27,729 nucleotides of DNA from a virus. The stretch is taken from IMG/VR virus record IMGVR_UViG_3300034152_000300, positions 1 through 27,729 of that record; one strand, 5' to 3'. Below, one piece after another: positions 5,695-13,448 of the stretch (position 1 is the stretch's first letter; each line of letters starts with the position of its first letter). The position numbers and the translations under genes are program-made. The notes below the pieces were generated by a model. It was given only the letters and a program-made list of their open reading frames with translations. It was not told where the DNA came from and did no database searches.

Positions 5695-6085
5695 CCTCTC
5701 GTTGTTTCTCATCATAGAAGAACACCTTGTGATCCTTTCCTGCCAGCTGTGTCTTGTCGATAGTGTCTGCCGTCCCACGTGACTTCCCATCCCAAAAAGC
5801 CACCACGTAGTCTGCCTTCTCCACAAGCTGGGAGTTTCTCTTCATCCCAGCTGACTTGCCGTACCTGTCCCACTCCGCTGGTATCTCCAGGAACGGATAC
5901 CCATCATCCACCGCGAACTGCTCAGCCATGGAGTCTGCACCTCTGGCCCCACCAGAGACGATGAGGATGTCATTCAGGTCCACGCCCTTGCGAGTGCAGA
6001 TCTCCCCAATGACACTACGCACACAATCGTAGAATTCGTCATAGTTGCTGTAGTCCCTAGATCCCACCACTGCGATAGCGTACAT
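5678..6085 (-). CDS. SLOG/DUF2493-type nucleotide-binding protein
   Basis: A 135-residue single-domain protein with a Rossmann-like fold of the SLOG superfamily (DUF2493/YAcAr branch). Hallmarks are AVVGSRDYSNYDEF at the N-terminus, LIVSGGARGADSMAEQFA (the glycine-rich phosphate-binding loop), GMKRNSQLVEKADYVVAFWDG, and the final SRGTADTIDKT. Such proteins bind nucleotides or their derivatives and occur in phages and anti-phage systems; the ligand here is unknown. The start at 6085 forms a TGATG overlap with the previous stop. Confidence 0.8.
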   Translation of the reverse strand: MYAIAVVGSRDYSNYDEFYDCVRSVIGEICTRKGVDLNDILIVSGGARGADSMAEQFAVDDGYPFLEIPAEWDRYGKSAGMKRNSQLVEKADYVVAFWDGKSRGTADTIDKTQLAGKDHKVFFYDEKQREDGTVL

Positions 6086-6234
6086 CACCACGTCCCCAAA
6101 TCACAAATCTCCGCTGTAGCGAAGGACCCGAACCGAGTCTCCACCGCCGCCTGAGTCCCACCATCCAGGACCTCCACCAGCTTCACCGGCTGACCAAACC
6201 ACTCGTACTCTTTACCAATCACTAGCTCTTCCAT
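6085..6234 (-). CDS. 49-residue hypothetical protein
   Basis: The reading frame runs from ATG at 6234 to TGA at 6085-6087, filling the space between the proline-rich gene (overlap 23 bases) and the DUF2493 gene (TGATG overlap). The sequence (YEWFGQPVKLVEVLDGGTQ, then a GSFATAEICDLGTW end) has the alternating pattern of a small beta barrel, such as a KOW- or SH3-like fold. This is an impression only. No family is recognised. Confidence 0.55.
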   Translation of the reverse strand: MEELVIGKEYEWFGQPVKLVEVLDGGTQAAVETRFGSFATAEICDLGTW

Positions 6235-6421
6235 CAGCACGAGCCCTAGCGTATCTCTTGGGCCTCTGACCTGGAGGAGTCACATCCGGCTTAGGTGTTG
6301 TGGGCTTTGGCTTCAAGCCACCACGCCTAGGCCCAGATCTACCAACATACGGAGCTGGAGGCGACGGAGGAGCCTCAGGCTTTTCACCTAACGGTCCTGG
6401 ATTTCTCTCCTTCTTGCTCAT
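6212..6421 (-). CDS. proline- and arginine-rich disordered protein
   Basis: A 69-residue, strongly basic protein dominated by proline, glycine, lysine and arginine (PEAPPSPPAPYVGRSGPRRG; KPKPTTPKPDVTPPGQRPK). It is predicted to be disordered and could bind nucleic acid. The start at 6421 has AAGGAG seven bases upstream and overlaps the previous stop by four bases. No cysteine cluster or hydrophobic segment is present. The function is unknown. Confidence 0.55.
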   Translation of the reverse strand: MSKKERNPGPLGEKPEAPPSPPAPYVGRSGPRRGGLKPKPTTPKPDVTPPGQRPKRYARARADGRASDW

Positions 6422-6624
6422 CGTGCTCTCCTTCTTGATCTGGAGAATGCGTCAATGCACTCCTCTAAGTCTGCCGTCTTCGGCCTCTCATTTCCCCTCA
6501 ATATGCGCTTCGGCACCTCGATCACCTGATGGCACCTTCCATAGCAAACCAGAGATTTGGTCTTCTCATCATACTGCATGTACCACTTGTTGCAGTTAGG
6601 ACATTTGAACATGACTGTCCCCAT
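6418..6624 (-). CDS. small zinc-finger protein
   Basis: A 68-residue protein (64 if it starts at 6612). The ATG at 6624 has AGGAG seven bases upstream; the ATG at 6612 has GGGGA five bases upstream, so either is possible. The N-terminus has FKCPNCNKWY followed by VCYGRCHQV, a four-cysteine zinc ribbon. The C-terminus is basic (FSRSRRRAR). A nucleic-acid-binding role is plausible. Confidence 0.65.
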   Translation of the reverse strand: MGTVMFKCPNCNKWYMQYDEKTKSLVCYGRCHQVIEVPKRILRGNERPKTADLEECIDAFSRSRRRAR

Positions 6625-6865
6625 TCAGAAGCTCCTGCATCTCCTGATACGTCTTTCTCACTATGATCTGACCACCCGGAAGCAACAGCGCCGCCGCTGG
6701 TGTCCCCACAGGTTGCTGATCCGCACCCATGACTTCACTGGGAATCGTTGCCGGAATCACGGCACACACCAGATCCAGATTCACAAAAGCCTTCCCCTCA
6801 ATGACACCCATCTGAGTCTCACTGACATGCTGCATTGTAACGGTCTTCAGTTCCACTGTTCTCAT
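6596..6865 (-). CDS. hypothetical protein, FlbD-like pattern
   Basis: An 89-residue protein with start at 6865 behind GGAGAAGAG, overlapping the radical-SAM stop by four bases. The pattern GKAFVNLDLVCAVIP, then LLLPGGQIIVRKTYQEMQELL, resembles small FlbD-like regulatory domains (asparagine-x-aspartate-leucine, then G-x-x-x-V-x-E/K-T). The similarity is only visual. The function is unassigned. Confidence 0.5.
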   Translation of the reverse strand: MRTVELKTVTMQHVSETQMGVIEGKAFVNLDLVCAVIPATIPSEVMGADQQPVGTPAAALLLPGGQIIVRKTYQEMQELLNGDSHVQMS

Positions 6866-7692
6866 TTCTCTTCTCCTACAATGATCTCGGATTCCACCAT
6901 GTGCTTCTTTGTAATCCAATAGTAGTTAGCACAATTCATGCAATCTTTGCACTTGGCACCATCATATGTCCCACAGATTGTCACCAACCTGCCACCGAAC
7001 TTCTTCATATGCTGTATACACTGACGAATGTACTCACGAGTCGGACACCAATACGAATTGATAGTCCGCTGTCTCCAAGTGTATGCAGTCATAAAAACAT
7101 CACCATTTGTCCACTGAAATGCATCAGGCTTATCCCCATCTGTAATCCACACCGGAGAACATCCAGGAGGATCTTTGCTATAATATGCCATAAACGTGAG
7201 CACCACCGGCACGTCCTTCGCTGTCCAACACGCCACTGCATGTTCAATCAGACCCCAATTCGTAGGTGACACTCTCAACCGCACGAACATGAGCCGATCA
7301 AAGTACTTCTCATCCTGTGGACGAATCTGACGACATTTCCCAGGTTTGTTGAGCACCGGACACCACGCTGGTTCCTCCTCCTGACTATTAGCCGTAAACA
7401 CCACTGGACCAGGAAAGTCGAAATTGGGAATGGATGTGTTGAAAAACACATGCTTGTACTTCTTAGCTGTCTCCAACACCAGTTCCTTATGAACGTTTGA
7501 ATCATGCCCAGCATTCATTCGAACGATCCCATCACCAACCACTTCCGGATCAGGGATGTCAGGCTTATTGATGTCAGAGTAGAATGCTCCAGGTCGATTG
7601 TAGAAACACTCCGAACATCCATTAGGACATGGACCTGTCTGAGGACGACATGACCACAGCCCACTACCATCTTGCTTCGGATTCTCAGTCAT
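6862..7692 (-). CDS. radical-SAM-like iron-sulfur protein
   Basis: A 276-residue protein with a CxxxCxxC cluster (CPNGCSEC) near residue 23, immediately followed by FY, as in radical SAM enzymes. These use a 4Fe-4S cluster to cleave S-adenosylmethionine. A second cysteine group near the C-terminus (CGTYDGAKCKDCMNC) could hold an auxiliary cluster. In between are barrel-like segments such as HVFFNTSIPNFDF, LMFVRLRVSPTNW and VPVVLTFMAYY. The start at 7692 has GGAGG eight bases upstream. The substrate is unknown. Its place beside a DHH phosphoesterase and dNMP kinase hints at nucleotide or nucleic-acid chemistry. It could alternatively be a DUF5131-like protein. Confidence 0.65.
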   Translation of the reverse strand: MTENPKQDGSGLWSCRPQTGPCPNGCSECFYNRPGAFYSDINKPDIPDPEVVGDGIVRMNAGHDSNVHKELVLETAKKYKHVFFNTSIPNFDFPGPVVFTANSQEEEPAWCPVLNKPGKCRQIRPQDEKYFDRLMFVRLRVSPTNWGLIEHAVACWTAKDVPVVLTFMAYYSKDPPGCSPVWITDGDKPDAFQWTNGDVFMTAYTWRQRTINSYWCPTREYIRQCIQHMKKFGGRLVTICGTYDGAKCKDCMNCANYYWITKKHMVESEIIVGEEK

Positions 7693-8569
7693 CACTCTGT
7701 CCTCCAGGAAGGAACTCTTTCGGTATCTCTTTCGTCACAAACCCACCAGCGCCTACATGCCCACCACCACCATGCCGCTTAGCTACCTCTGACACATCCG
7801 TCTTGCCATCAGAGTAGAGCCGTATGACACATCGGTCCTTGGTAGGAACCACAATGACACACATGTCGTAGTGATCAATCTCATCCCCAAAGAACTTAGA
7901 AGATCGCATGGCAGACTCGTACACCACGAAACAGCTGAGCCCTTCAAACTCAGCCGGGAATCCGAACTCATCACATGCCACCTTAGCCAACTGATCCCGG
8001 AATTCCACACAGTTCCTCCCAATCTTCACGATGTCATCCACTGAATAGTCTGGACACTTCGACATCCCGAACAAGTCATCCCAAATCGTACTCTCCGGAT
8101 GACAATCAAACAGGTTCAGTGCAATCGTGAAGTATGTGGAAGCAGGACTGAACCCATGAGTCCAAGTATCGTAGTCCTGAATCAATGCCACAGCCGGAGG
8201 AACCTTCTCATGCTCAAAGAAATATGTCCATGCCAAGGAGCAACCCGACTCTGGATCTCCCTCTTCCCCGAAATCACAGAAGTGCTCGAAACATCCATCA
8301 TACTTCTCGATTCTCTCCTTCGTAGACTTGTGGTGGTCTATCAGCACCACATTCTCCGTCACCTTCAAAATCTCATCCATGACCTCCACAGGGAAACTGT
8401 AGTCCACGATGTAGACTGCCTCTCCCGGCAAGATCTGACGGAACTCATTGTTGTGATAGTTCAACTCTACAAAGTCATACTGCCCAGTGCCGTCATCCGG
8501 CTTCACCACCCGATGCACTATCGCCGCAGCACATCTGCCATCCGGATCATTGTGATGTATCACTAACAT
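7685..8569 (-). CDS. DHH/DHHA1 family phosphoesterase
   Basis: A 294-residue protein with all main motifs of the DHH superfamily: HHNDPDG at the N-terminus (first metal site), a YIVDYSF strand-aspartate motif, VVLIDHHKS (the DHH signature), an IQDYDTW motif, and a C-terminal DHHA1 glycine-rich GGGGHVGAGGF loop that binds substrate. Relatives hydrolyse short oligonucleotides (nanoRNase), cyclic dinucleotides or pApA, or act as single-strand exonucleases. The size fits the NrnA-like group more than RecJ. In a phage it could recycle nucleotides or degrade signalling nucleotides used in defence; the exact substrate is not decidable here. The start overlaps the dNMP kinase stop by seven bases. Confidence 0.8.
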   Translation of the reverse strand: MLVIHHNDPDGRCAAAIVHRVVKPDDGTGQYDFVELNYHNNEFRQILPGEAVYIVDYSFPVEVMDEILKVTENVVLIDHHKSTKERIEKYDGCFEHFCDFGEEGDPESGCSLAWTYFFEHEKVPPAVALIQDYDTWTHGFSPASTYFTIALNLFDCHPESTIWDDLFGMSKCPDYSVDDIVKIGRNCVEFRDQLAKVACDEFGFPAEFEGLSCFVVYESAMRSSKFFGDEIDHYDMCVIVVPTKDRCVIRLYSDGKTDVSEVAKRHGGGGHVGAGGFVTKEIPKEFLPGGQSDD

Positions 8570-9225
8570 ATCTTCCCTTTCATTTTATGAATTTTTATGC
8601 CCCTCATGTTTAACCATTCTCTCAAATGAGGGAGAAATGTATCATTCATCCACACCCTCGTATCTTCCAACGTCTTATCCCGATTATCATAAACATAATC
8701 AAAGTTCAACATGGAACACCCTACACTATCATCCATGACATACAATGAATCATACTCCACCTGATCTAAAGCCGTCTCACTCTCATGCTGATCCTGATCA
8801 CCAAATGGAGCACGCATCAATCTAATCACAAACCCACCCATCTCTTGGACGGCCCTCAACTCATTTGGGAACCGAACATCAGGCACTAATACCACATCGG
8901 CATCTGTCTCTGAGACTCGACGCTTCCATGCATTGATCCAACAATCCTCCCACAGACTACGAAACCAGTCAGTTCCCACCACCTGCAACACCTGACGAAT
9001 CGTTCTACCACATGGTAACATGCGATTCTTTGTCTCATCGGATTCCAAATCCTCAATCGTCAGCTTCCACTCCCACGGAGTAAAGCAGTTGATGACCGTG
9101 CGTTTCAACTCATCGGCCATCCGGATAACCTGAACATCACCCATCTTAGGCCCAAGCATGCCCAAGAATGTACTCTTGCCACCTTGCTTCTTCGCGGATA
9201 CACCAAACACAAACTTCTTACCCAT
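8563..9225 (-). CDS. deoxynucleoside monophosphate kinase
   Basis: A 220-residue P-loop kinase resembling phage dNMP kinases (T4 gp1, T5 dnk), which phosphorylate dNMPs to dNDPs for phage DNA synthesis. It begins with a Walker A loop (GVSAKKQGGKST) at residues ~7-18. It contains MADELKRTV, GRTIRQVLQVVGTDWFRSL, and the family motif VPDVRFPNELRAVQEMGGFVIRL, with the acidic Walker-B-like stretch just before it. The start at 9225 has GGGAGG eight bases upstream, and the frame overlaps the FmdB-like gene's end. It supports a nucleotide-supply role together with the dUTPase. Confidence 0.8.
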   Translation of the reverse strand: MGKKFVFGVSAKKQGGKSTFLGMLGPKMGDVQVIRMADELKRTVINCFTPWEWKLTIEDLESDETKNRMLPCGRTIRQVLQVVGTDWFRSLWEDCWINAWKRRVSETDADVVLVPDVRFPNELRAVQEMGGFVIRLMRAPFGDQDQHESETALDQVEYDSLYVMDDSVGCSMLNFDYVYDNRDKTLEDTRVWMNDTFLPHLREWLNMRGIKIHKMKGKIC

Positions 9226-9469
9226 CTTCTCTTCCTCCCATATCCTTCCGAGTCTTCTCAGCCTTCTTCGCCTCTGTGTATCCCTTACTTCGATAATCCG
9301 TCTGGTAGAACCCAGATCCTTTGAAGAGAATTCCACCGCCAGCGCCGATCAACCGCACCAACTTATGCTTCCGACAACAGGGACACACATTCTTTGGCTT
9401 GTCCTTGATGCTCTGAAACAGCTCATACGCATAACCACAATGATTGCAACGATACTGATATGTGGGCAT
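9218..9469 (-). CDS. FmdB-family zinc ribbon protein
   Basis: An 83-residue protein starting MPTYQYRCNHCGYAYELFQS and followed by CPCCRKH. This is the standard FmdB/CxxC_CXXC_SSSS putative-regulator zinc ribbon (two CxxC pairs), then a glycine-rich loop (IGAGGGILFKGSGFYQTDYR) and a charged tail. The start at 9469 has GAGGT four bases upstream. The true biochemical role of the family is unclear. It overlaps the dNMP kinase start by eight bases. Confidence 0.8.
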   Translation of the reverse strand: MPTYQYRCNHCGYAYELFQSIKDKPKNVCPCCRKHKLVRLIGAGGGILFKGSGFYQTDYRSKGYTEAKKAEKTRKDMGGREDG

Positions 9470-9476
9470 AATAACC

Positions 9477-9626
9477 TCAGATCATATAGAACCAATAATC
9501 ATAACTACACGCAAGCTTCTTGCGTCTATTTATTCGTCTTCCCAATCCAGGATTTGGCGTGAAAGTTATAGAACCCTCACCATCCAATATTCCCGCCAAC
9601 CATGCTATCTTCCCATCAATCGACAA
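9477..9626 (-). pseudogene. LAGLIDADG homing endonuclease fragment
   Basis: A 49-codon reading frame from a TTG start at 9626 (GAGAGG eight bases upstream) to TGA at 9477. It begins with the unmistakable first LAGLIDADG helix (KIAWLAGILDGEGSITF), including the catalytic acidic residue at its end. Real LAGLIDADG enzymes need at least ~130 residues, and this one stops after a basic stretch (RRINRRKKLACSYDYWF). It is therefore probably a decayed remnant, truncated on the 3' side by the FmdB gene. It lies between the sigma factor (overlap 11 bases) and FmdB, in an otherwise non-coding gap. A hairpin (ACGCAAG-AAG-CTTGCGT) lies within its 3' part. Confidence 0.65.
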
Positions 9627-10209
9627 CTGCAAACCCTCTCACTCTCTCATCGTTCCGCAGAGTATTCAATAGCCTGCGTTCCCAGTTGATGATTCCTCCA
9701 GATGATATGCCGTACATGTCAGCCAACTCTCTCACAGAAAACTCATCAACAATCTTGTGATACAGGAAGTAGAAATCCCTTCGTGTCAGCACATTCTCCT
9801 CGATGAGAAGATTGAACAACTCCCGAACTTCCACCTTGAGGTGCTCCACCTTATCCGAAACACTCTCACCCCTATTCATTATACAACATTTGCAGGCAAA
9901 CTGCCGACGAGAAAAGCTAAATTGTGAACGAAGTATGGCTTTCACATAGGCCACTACCCTCATCCGAATCTGATTCTCATCAAAGTCATCTGGGAGAGAA
10001 GTCAGTGCATGAATCACGCCAATCACTCCCATCTGATGTAGATCTTCGAATTCCACATCCACCACTCCTTGGTAAGCACGGAGCATCTGATGAATCACGC
10101 TCAACACCAGACCATCCACCAAAGCCACAATCTCATCCAAAGCTTTAGGCGAATGACTCTCTTGATACTCATGTGCATACCTCTCCAAACTACTCAACGC
10201 CGCAGCCAT
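9616..10209 (-). CDS. sigma-70-like RNA polymerase sigma factor
   Basis: A 197-residue protein with region-2-like sequence (VDGLVLSVIHQMLRAYQG, then VEFEDLHQMGVIGVIHALTS, matching the D-L-x-Q-x-G-x-x-G-L-x-x-A pattern that contacts core and -10 DNA). Its C-terminal helix-turn-helix (EFSVRELADMYGISSGGIIN) is typical of region 4. It presumably redirects host RNA polymerase to phage (late?) promoters. An odd cysteine cluster (ACKCCIMN) lies between the domains. The start at 10209 forms TGATG with the HNH stop and has GGAGG eight bases upstream; an ATG at 10224 is the alternative. Which promoters it reads cannot be told from sequence alone. Confidence 0.75.
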   Translation of the reverse strand: MAAALSSLERYAHEYQESHSPKALDEIVALVDGLVLSVIHQMLRAYQGVVDVEFEDLHQMGVIGVIHALTSLPDDFDENQIRMRVVAYVKAILRSQFSFSRRQFACKCCIMNRGESVSDKVEHLKVEVRELFNLLIEENVLTRRDFYFLYHKIVDEFSVRELADMYGISSGGIINWERRLLNTLRNDERVRGFAVVD

Positions 10210-10688
10210 CAGAACGTCCTCCATCTCTTGTGTGTCTTAATACTAGAAATCTGCTGCTTGGAAACTCCATATAACCTAGCCAACTCACTTTGACTGTAAA
10301 GCCCTCTCCGCACAAGATCCCCAATCTCCTTCACATCACGTGAGCTTCGCACTGCCATGATTTCTCCAGCATTGTCTGTCCCATGCAATCTCTTGTCCTC
10401 ATAATTCTCCTTCTTCGTTCCCCATCTCAAATTACTCACATGATTGTTCTGAGTATCACCATCCAGATGACGGCATTCCATGCCTTCTGGACATGGACCA
10501 ACGAAAGCTTCTAGGACAAGACGATGAGCAAGACGGAAATACTGCTTGCCACCACTAGATAATCCATACTGATTATATCCGTTTATGGGTTTAGATTTCA
10601 AGAATTTCCCACCGAACGAAAAGGACCAAACTCTTCCATCCTCATAAATGAGATATCCAGGGAATCCTATTACCTCTCGTCTATCCAT
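10209..10688 (-). CDS. HNH homing endonuclease (intact copy)
   Basis: A 159-residue free-standing homing endonuclease. It has an N-terminal NUMOD4-type motif (EVIGFPGYLIYEDGRVWS), then an HNH_3 nuclease core (AHRLVLEAFVGPCPEGMECR, HLDGDTQNNHVSNLRWGTKKEN). It ends with a helix-turn-helix (SQSELARLYGVSKQQISSI) for target binding. It cuts intron- or gene-less alleles to spread itself. It lies directly downstream of the large terminase with an eight-base overlap, and GGAGG precedes the start. It is a close paralogue of the interrupted copy at 13365-13988; a 96-base core is nearly identical at the DNA level. Confidence 0.85.
   Translation of the reverse strand: MDRREVIGFPGYLIYEDGRVWSFSFGGKFLKSKPINGYNQYGLSSGGKQYFRLAHRLVLEAFVGPCPEGMECRHLDGDTQNNHVSNLRWGTKKENYEDKRLHGTDNAGEIMAVRSSRDVKEIGDLVRRGLYSQSELARLYGVSKQQISSIKTHKRWRTF
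10431..10526 (-). repeat. HNH core repeat, copy 1 (pairs with 13713-13808)
   Basis: Ninety-six bases encoding the catalytic HNH region are nearly identical to 13713-13808, with a handful of substitutions and no gaps. This is much closer than the flanking parts of the two genes. It suggests recent duplication or gene conversion restricted to the core. Confidence 0.8.
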
Positions 10689-12681
10689 ATGTCCTCCGGT
10701 GAAGTCCTTTCGTTTTCGATAACAACTTCAAGTAATCACTCTTCTCCTTCTCTCCCATCGTTGATGTAGATTCGTCCTTAGGCCCATTGACTCGCTTCAC
10801 ATCCAAAAACCCAAGATCATCTTCCAACACCATTGGAGCAGGTTTCATCTTGTTGATGATGTTGGTCATGACTTCCACATCCGGAGGCATCTCTGTGTTC
10901 TTGATGGCCGCTATGACAGATCCTGCCACCGCATCAGCACAGTCCTTCGATCCCACCAACACCACCTGTCTCTGGCTTCCATCCTCCAACGTCTCGATCT
11001 CTGGCACTTCCTCTGGGTGATCAATCTTGTTCTTCACCAAGTCATCCTCAAGATGCTTCAGCTCAAAGAACAGATACGGGTTGAACGGCGTATGCCACCG
11101 CTCCTCAAACACCATATTCCTGAACTCTCGATAGTACTGAGGATTGGTGTCCATAGACAGGTAGTCACATGCCACACCTGCTCGCTCCAGGATCTGCTTC
11201 CCATCCTCTGTAGCCACTCTCAAGTCAAACGTACACAGCATGATATTGAACTTGTACACATCCCTCAGATCCAGAATGAACTGACGAATCCGATGCTGAG
11301 GAATCCTATCTCCAGGATGCGCCTTGATGCGGAGGACGAAATCCGTCTCCACCACAGCCAGCTTCTCCTTCTTGAATGTCCCATCCTGAAGCTCTCTGTT
11401 TCTCTCTGTCCACCCACGTAGGCAGGACATGGCTAGACCTGTCGCGTCACCATTACCTGAATACGAGAAGTCCTGATGGATGAACCTAGGAATGTTTCGG
11501 GCTACTTGAATGCGTGTGAAGTCAATGTACTTCGCAAAGTTGATGTCATCGTGAAGGCCCACCTTGATGGTGATGACCTTGCAAGGATTCGAAACCGTGT
11601 GGTCCATGCACTCCATGATGCTACTCTCAGCTGGGAAAAGCTTAGTGGATCTGACATGCGAGACTGAGATACCTGCCACGTCTCTCAATGCCGTCACGAT
11701 ATTCCGCTGGAATACATCCTTCTCCTCCACAGGGACAATGATAGTCTGGAAGCCCTTCTCTCTCACTTCCTTCAACTGAGCACGAGTCTCGATAATCTTC
11801 GGAGGATGGTATGGATCTCCGACACTGACCATGAAACCCTTGCCACAATACTTCTTACCCCTGCGCCCAGCCTGCGCCTCCCATTGAGGCATGTCCACCA
11901 CACGGATCACAGGAGAACTCTGCATCTTCGCAATGAAGGTGTTCAAAAACGACACCTTATCCTGCTTCGATGCGACCAAGAAGAACCGCCCACGGCACTT
12001 GCCCTGATAAACGAAACGACTCTTGAGACGCTCGTAGGCTGAGTCAAACGCTTCCACAACACGCTTCTGATGCTTCTCACTCGCCTCTGGGTTGTCAACC
12101 TCATCCATCAATGCCGCAATGACATCAAGACCCTGGACACCAAAACCCTTCATGAGAGGAGACGCAACACGGAAATCAATGAATGGAAGCTTGATGTATG
12201 GATTCTCTTTCGAACCCATCTTCGTTCCAATGTTCAAGAACCACGGAGATGAGAGAAGATACTCCTGAAATAGACCATACCCACGACTGTCACTCATGCT
12301 CTTCGTAAGGTTGAAAAACACCACCGTGAGCTTACCCAACTTCTGAGCACCCAAAGCTGTTTGAGGATTGCGATAGCACAGAATGCGATAGGTGACATAA
12401 CAGAGTGCCAAGATAGCAGTGCGTGTCTTTCCAATTCCAATGGCACCAGTGAGAACGTTGATGTACTTTCTCTCGTCAACAAACATCTGACGCAGCTCGT
12501 GCCGCCACCTCGGCCAGACAGTACAATACCCCCCATCGTCATGTGTGATAGATCCCATGTACTTTGGATCATCAATGAACGTATCGATGCTCACCGGCAC
12601 CTCTCTATAGAGACGGTGCAGCAGGGCCGCCCGCGCTGCCTTCTTCGTTCTATTTAGTCTTTTCTGTCCCTGAATCCGCAT
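10681..12681 (-). CDS. large terminase subunit
   Basis: A 666-residue packaging motor. The N-terminal ATPase has Walker A GAIGIGKT at residues 79-86 and Walker B (DVIAALMDE) with the acidic pair at 193-194. The C-terminal RNase H-like nuclease shows FSYSGNGDATGLAMSCL (first catalytic aspartate), IMLCTFDLRVA (second) and the typical closing GSKDCADAVAGSV (third). It pumps DNA through the portal into proheads and cuts concatemers at headful or defined ends. The start at 12681 overlaps the preceding gene by 32 bases, and a GAGGAAGACAGGA purine tract precedes it. Both sides of the terminase pair carry HNH endonuclease genes. Confidence 0.9.
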   Translation of the reverse strand: MRIQGQKRLNRTKKAARAALLHRLYREVPVSIDTFIDDPKYMGSITHDDGGYCTVWPRWRHELRQMFVDERKYINVLTGAIGIGKTRTAILALCYVTYRILCYRNPQTALGAQKLGKLTVVFFNLTKSMSDSRGYGLFQEYLLSSPWFLNIGTKMGSKENPYIKLPFIDFRVASPLMKGFGVQGLDVIAALMDEVDNPEASEKHQKRVVEAFDSAYERLKSRFVYQGKCRGRFFLVASKQDKVSFLNTFIAKMQSSPVIRVVDMPQWEAQAGRRGKKYCGKGFMVSVGDPYHPPKIIETRAQLKEVREKGFQTIIVPVEEKDVFQRNIVTALRDVAGISVSHVRSTKLFPAESSIMECMDHTVSNPCKVITIKVGLHDDINFAKYIDFTRIQVARNIPRFIHQDFSYSGNGDATGLAMSCLRGWTERNRELQDGTFKKEKLAVVETDFVLRIKAHPGDRIPQHRIRQFILDLRDVYKFNIMLCTFDLRVATEDGKQILERAGVACDYLSMDTNPQYYREFRNMVFEERWHTPFNPYLFFELKHLEDDLVKNKIDHPEEVPEIETLEDGSQRQVVLVGSKDCADAVAGSVIAAIKNTEMPPDVEVMTNIINKMKPAPMVLEDDLGFLDVKRVNGPKDESTSTMGEKEKSDYLKLLSKTKGLHRRTYG

Positions 12682-13372
12682 TCCTGTCTTCCTCGAACTC
12701 TACTTCTAATTCCATGCTCCCACCATCCAAGAACAGCTGAGCATCCCTAGGGTCTATGCTATCCAACTCCTTCTTCAAGAACGGATCAATATCACTAGGA
12801 AGCTGTGGCGTTCTCTCTGTAGGTGGGAGTGTCTTGGGCTCTTCATGCGCATTCACATCCAAAGACTTTCTCGCATGAGGACTTTCCAAGAAGCCCATGC
12901 CCTGCAAGAACCTCATAGTAAGATCCTGCTCATGTTGCATCTTCTCAATGACCTTCAGCTTGAGTCGCTCCATGGGCATGTCCATATCCTCATACGTCTC
13001 ACACTGCTGATCACACTTGACGCACAACCACTTTCCCTCCTTGTATGGATGAGGCCGGACAATAGAACGACAGCACACAGAAAGCCGCTTCACGGATCTC
13101 TCATTGTACTCCTTGAGCTGCTCTGTCAGCTGGTTCTGAATCTGTGCCGCCTGCGATATGAACTCCTGAGCAAAGTGATAGCTCACCCACCTCAGATTAT
13201 CCCGGCGAACCTCACGCCGGAATTTTCTATAAATTCGTATCACATAGTCATCTTTGAGACGAATCCCATAGGTCCGCTCGAAATCCTCGATGGTATCCTT
13301 GATGACCCCTCGGTTCCTCAGCAGCGCCAAACGCACCCGATGCTCTATTTCCATCTTTTGTAGATCACCCAT
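12650..13372 (-). CDS. candidate small terminase subunit, zinc-ribbon containing
   Basis: A 240-residue protein directly upstream of and overlapping the large terminase, the classic place for the small, DNA-recognising subunit. The N-terminal part is helical and could be a DNA-binding domain (EHRVRLALLRNRGVIKDTI; YVIRIYRKFRREVRRDN). The middle has a possible zinc-binding set (CC, then CVKCDQQC). The C-terminal third is acidic and proline-rich. I do not recognise a terminase family from sequence, so the name is by position. The start at 13372 lies behind GGAGG and overlaps the end of the broken HNH gene by eight bases. Confidence 0.55.
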   Translation of the reverse strand: MGDLQKMEIEHRVRLALLRNRGVIKDTIEDFERTYGIRLKDDYVIRIYRKFRREVRRDNLRWVSYHFAQEFISQAAQIQNQLTEQLKEYNERSVKRLSVCCRSIVRPHPYKEGKWLCVKCDQQCETYEDMDMPMERLKLKVIEKMQHEQDLTMRFLQGMGFLESPHARKSLDVNAHEEPKTLPPTERTPQLPSDIDPFLKKELDSIDPRDAQLFLDGGSMELEVEFEEDRNADSGTEKTK

Positions 13373-13448
13373 GATTCCTCCATCTCTTCCTTGATTTTAT
13401 CCTAGAAACTTGTGCCTCTGAAACCCCATACAACTCTGCTATTTCCCT

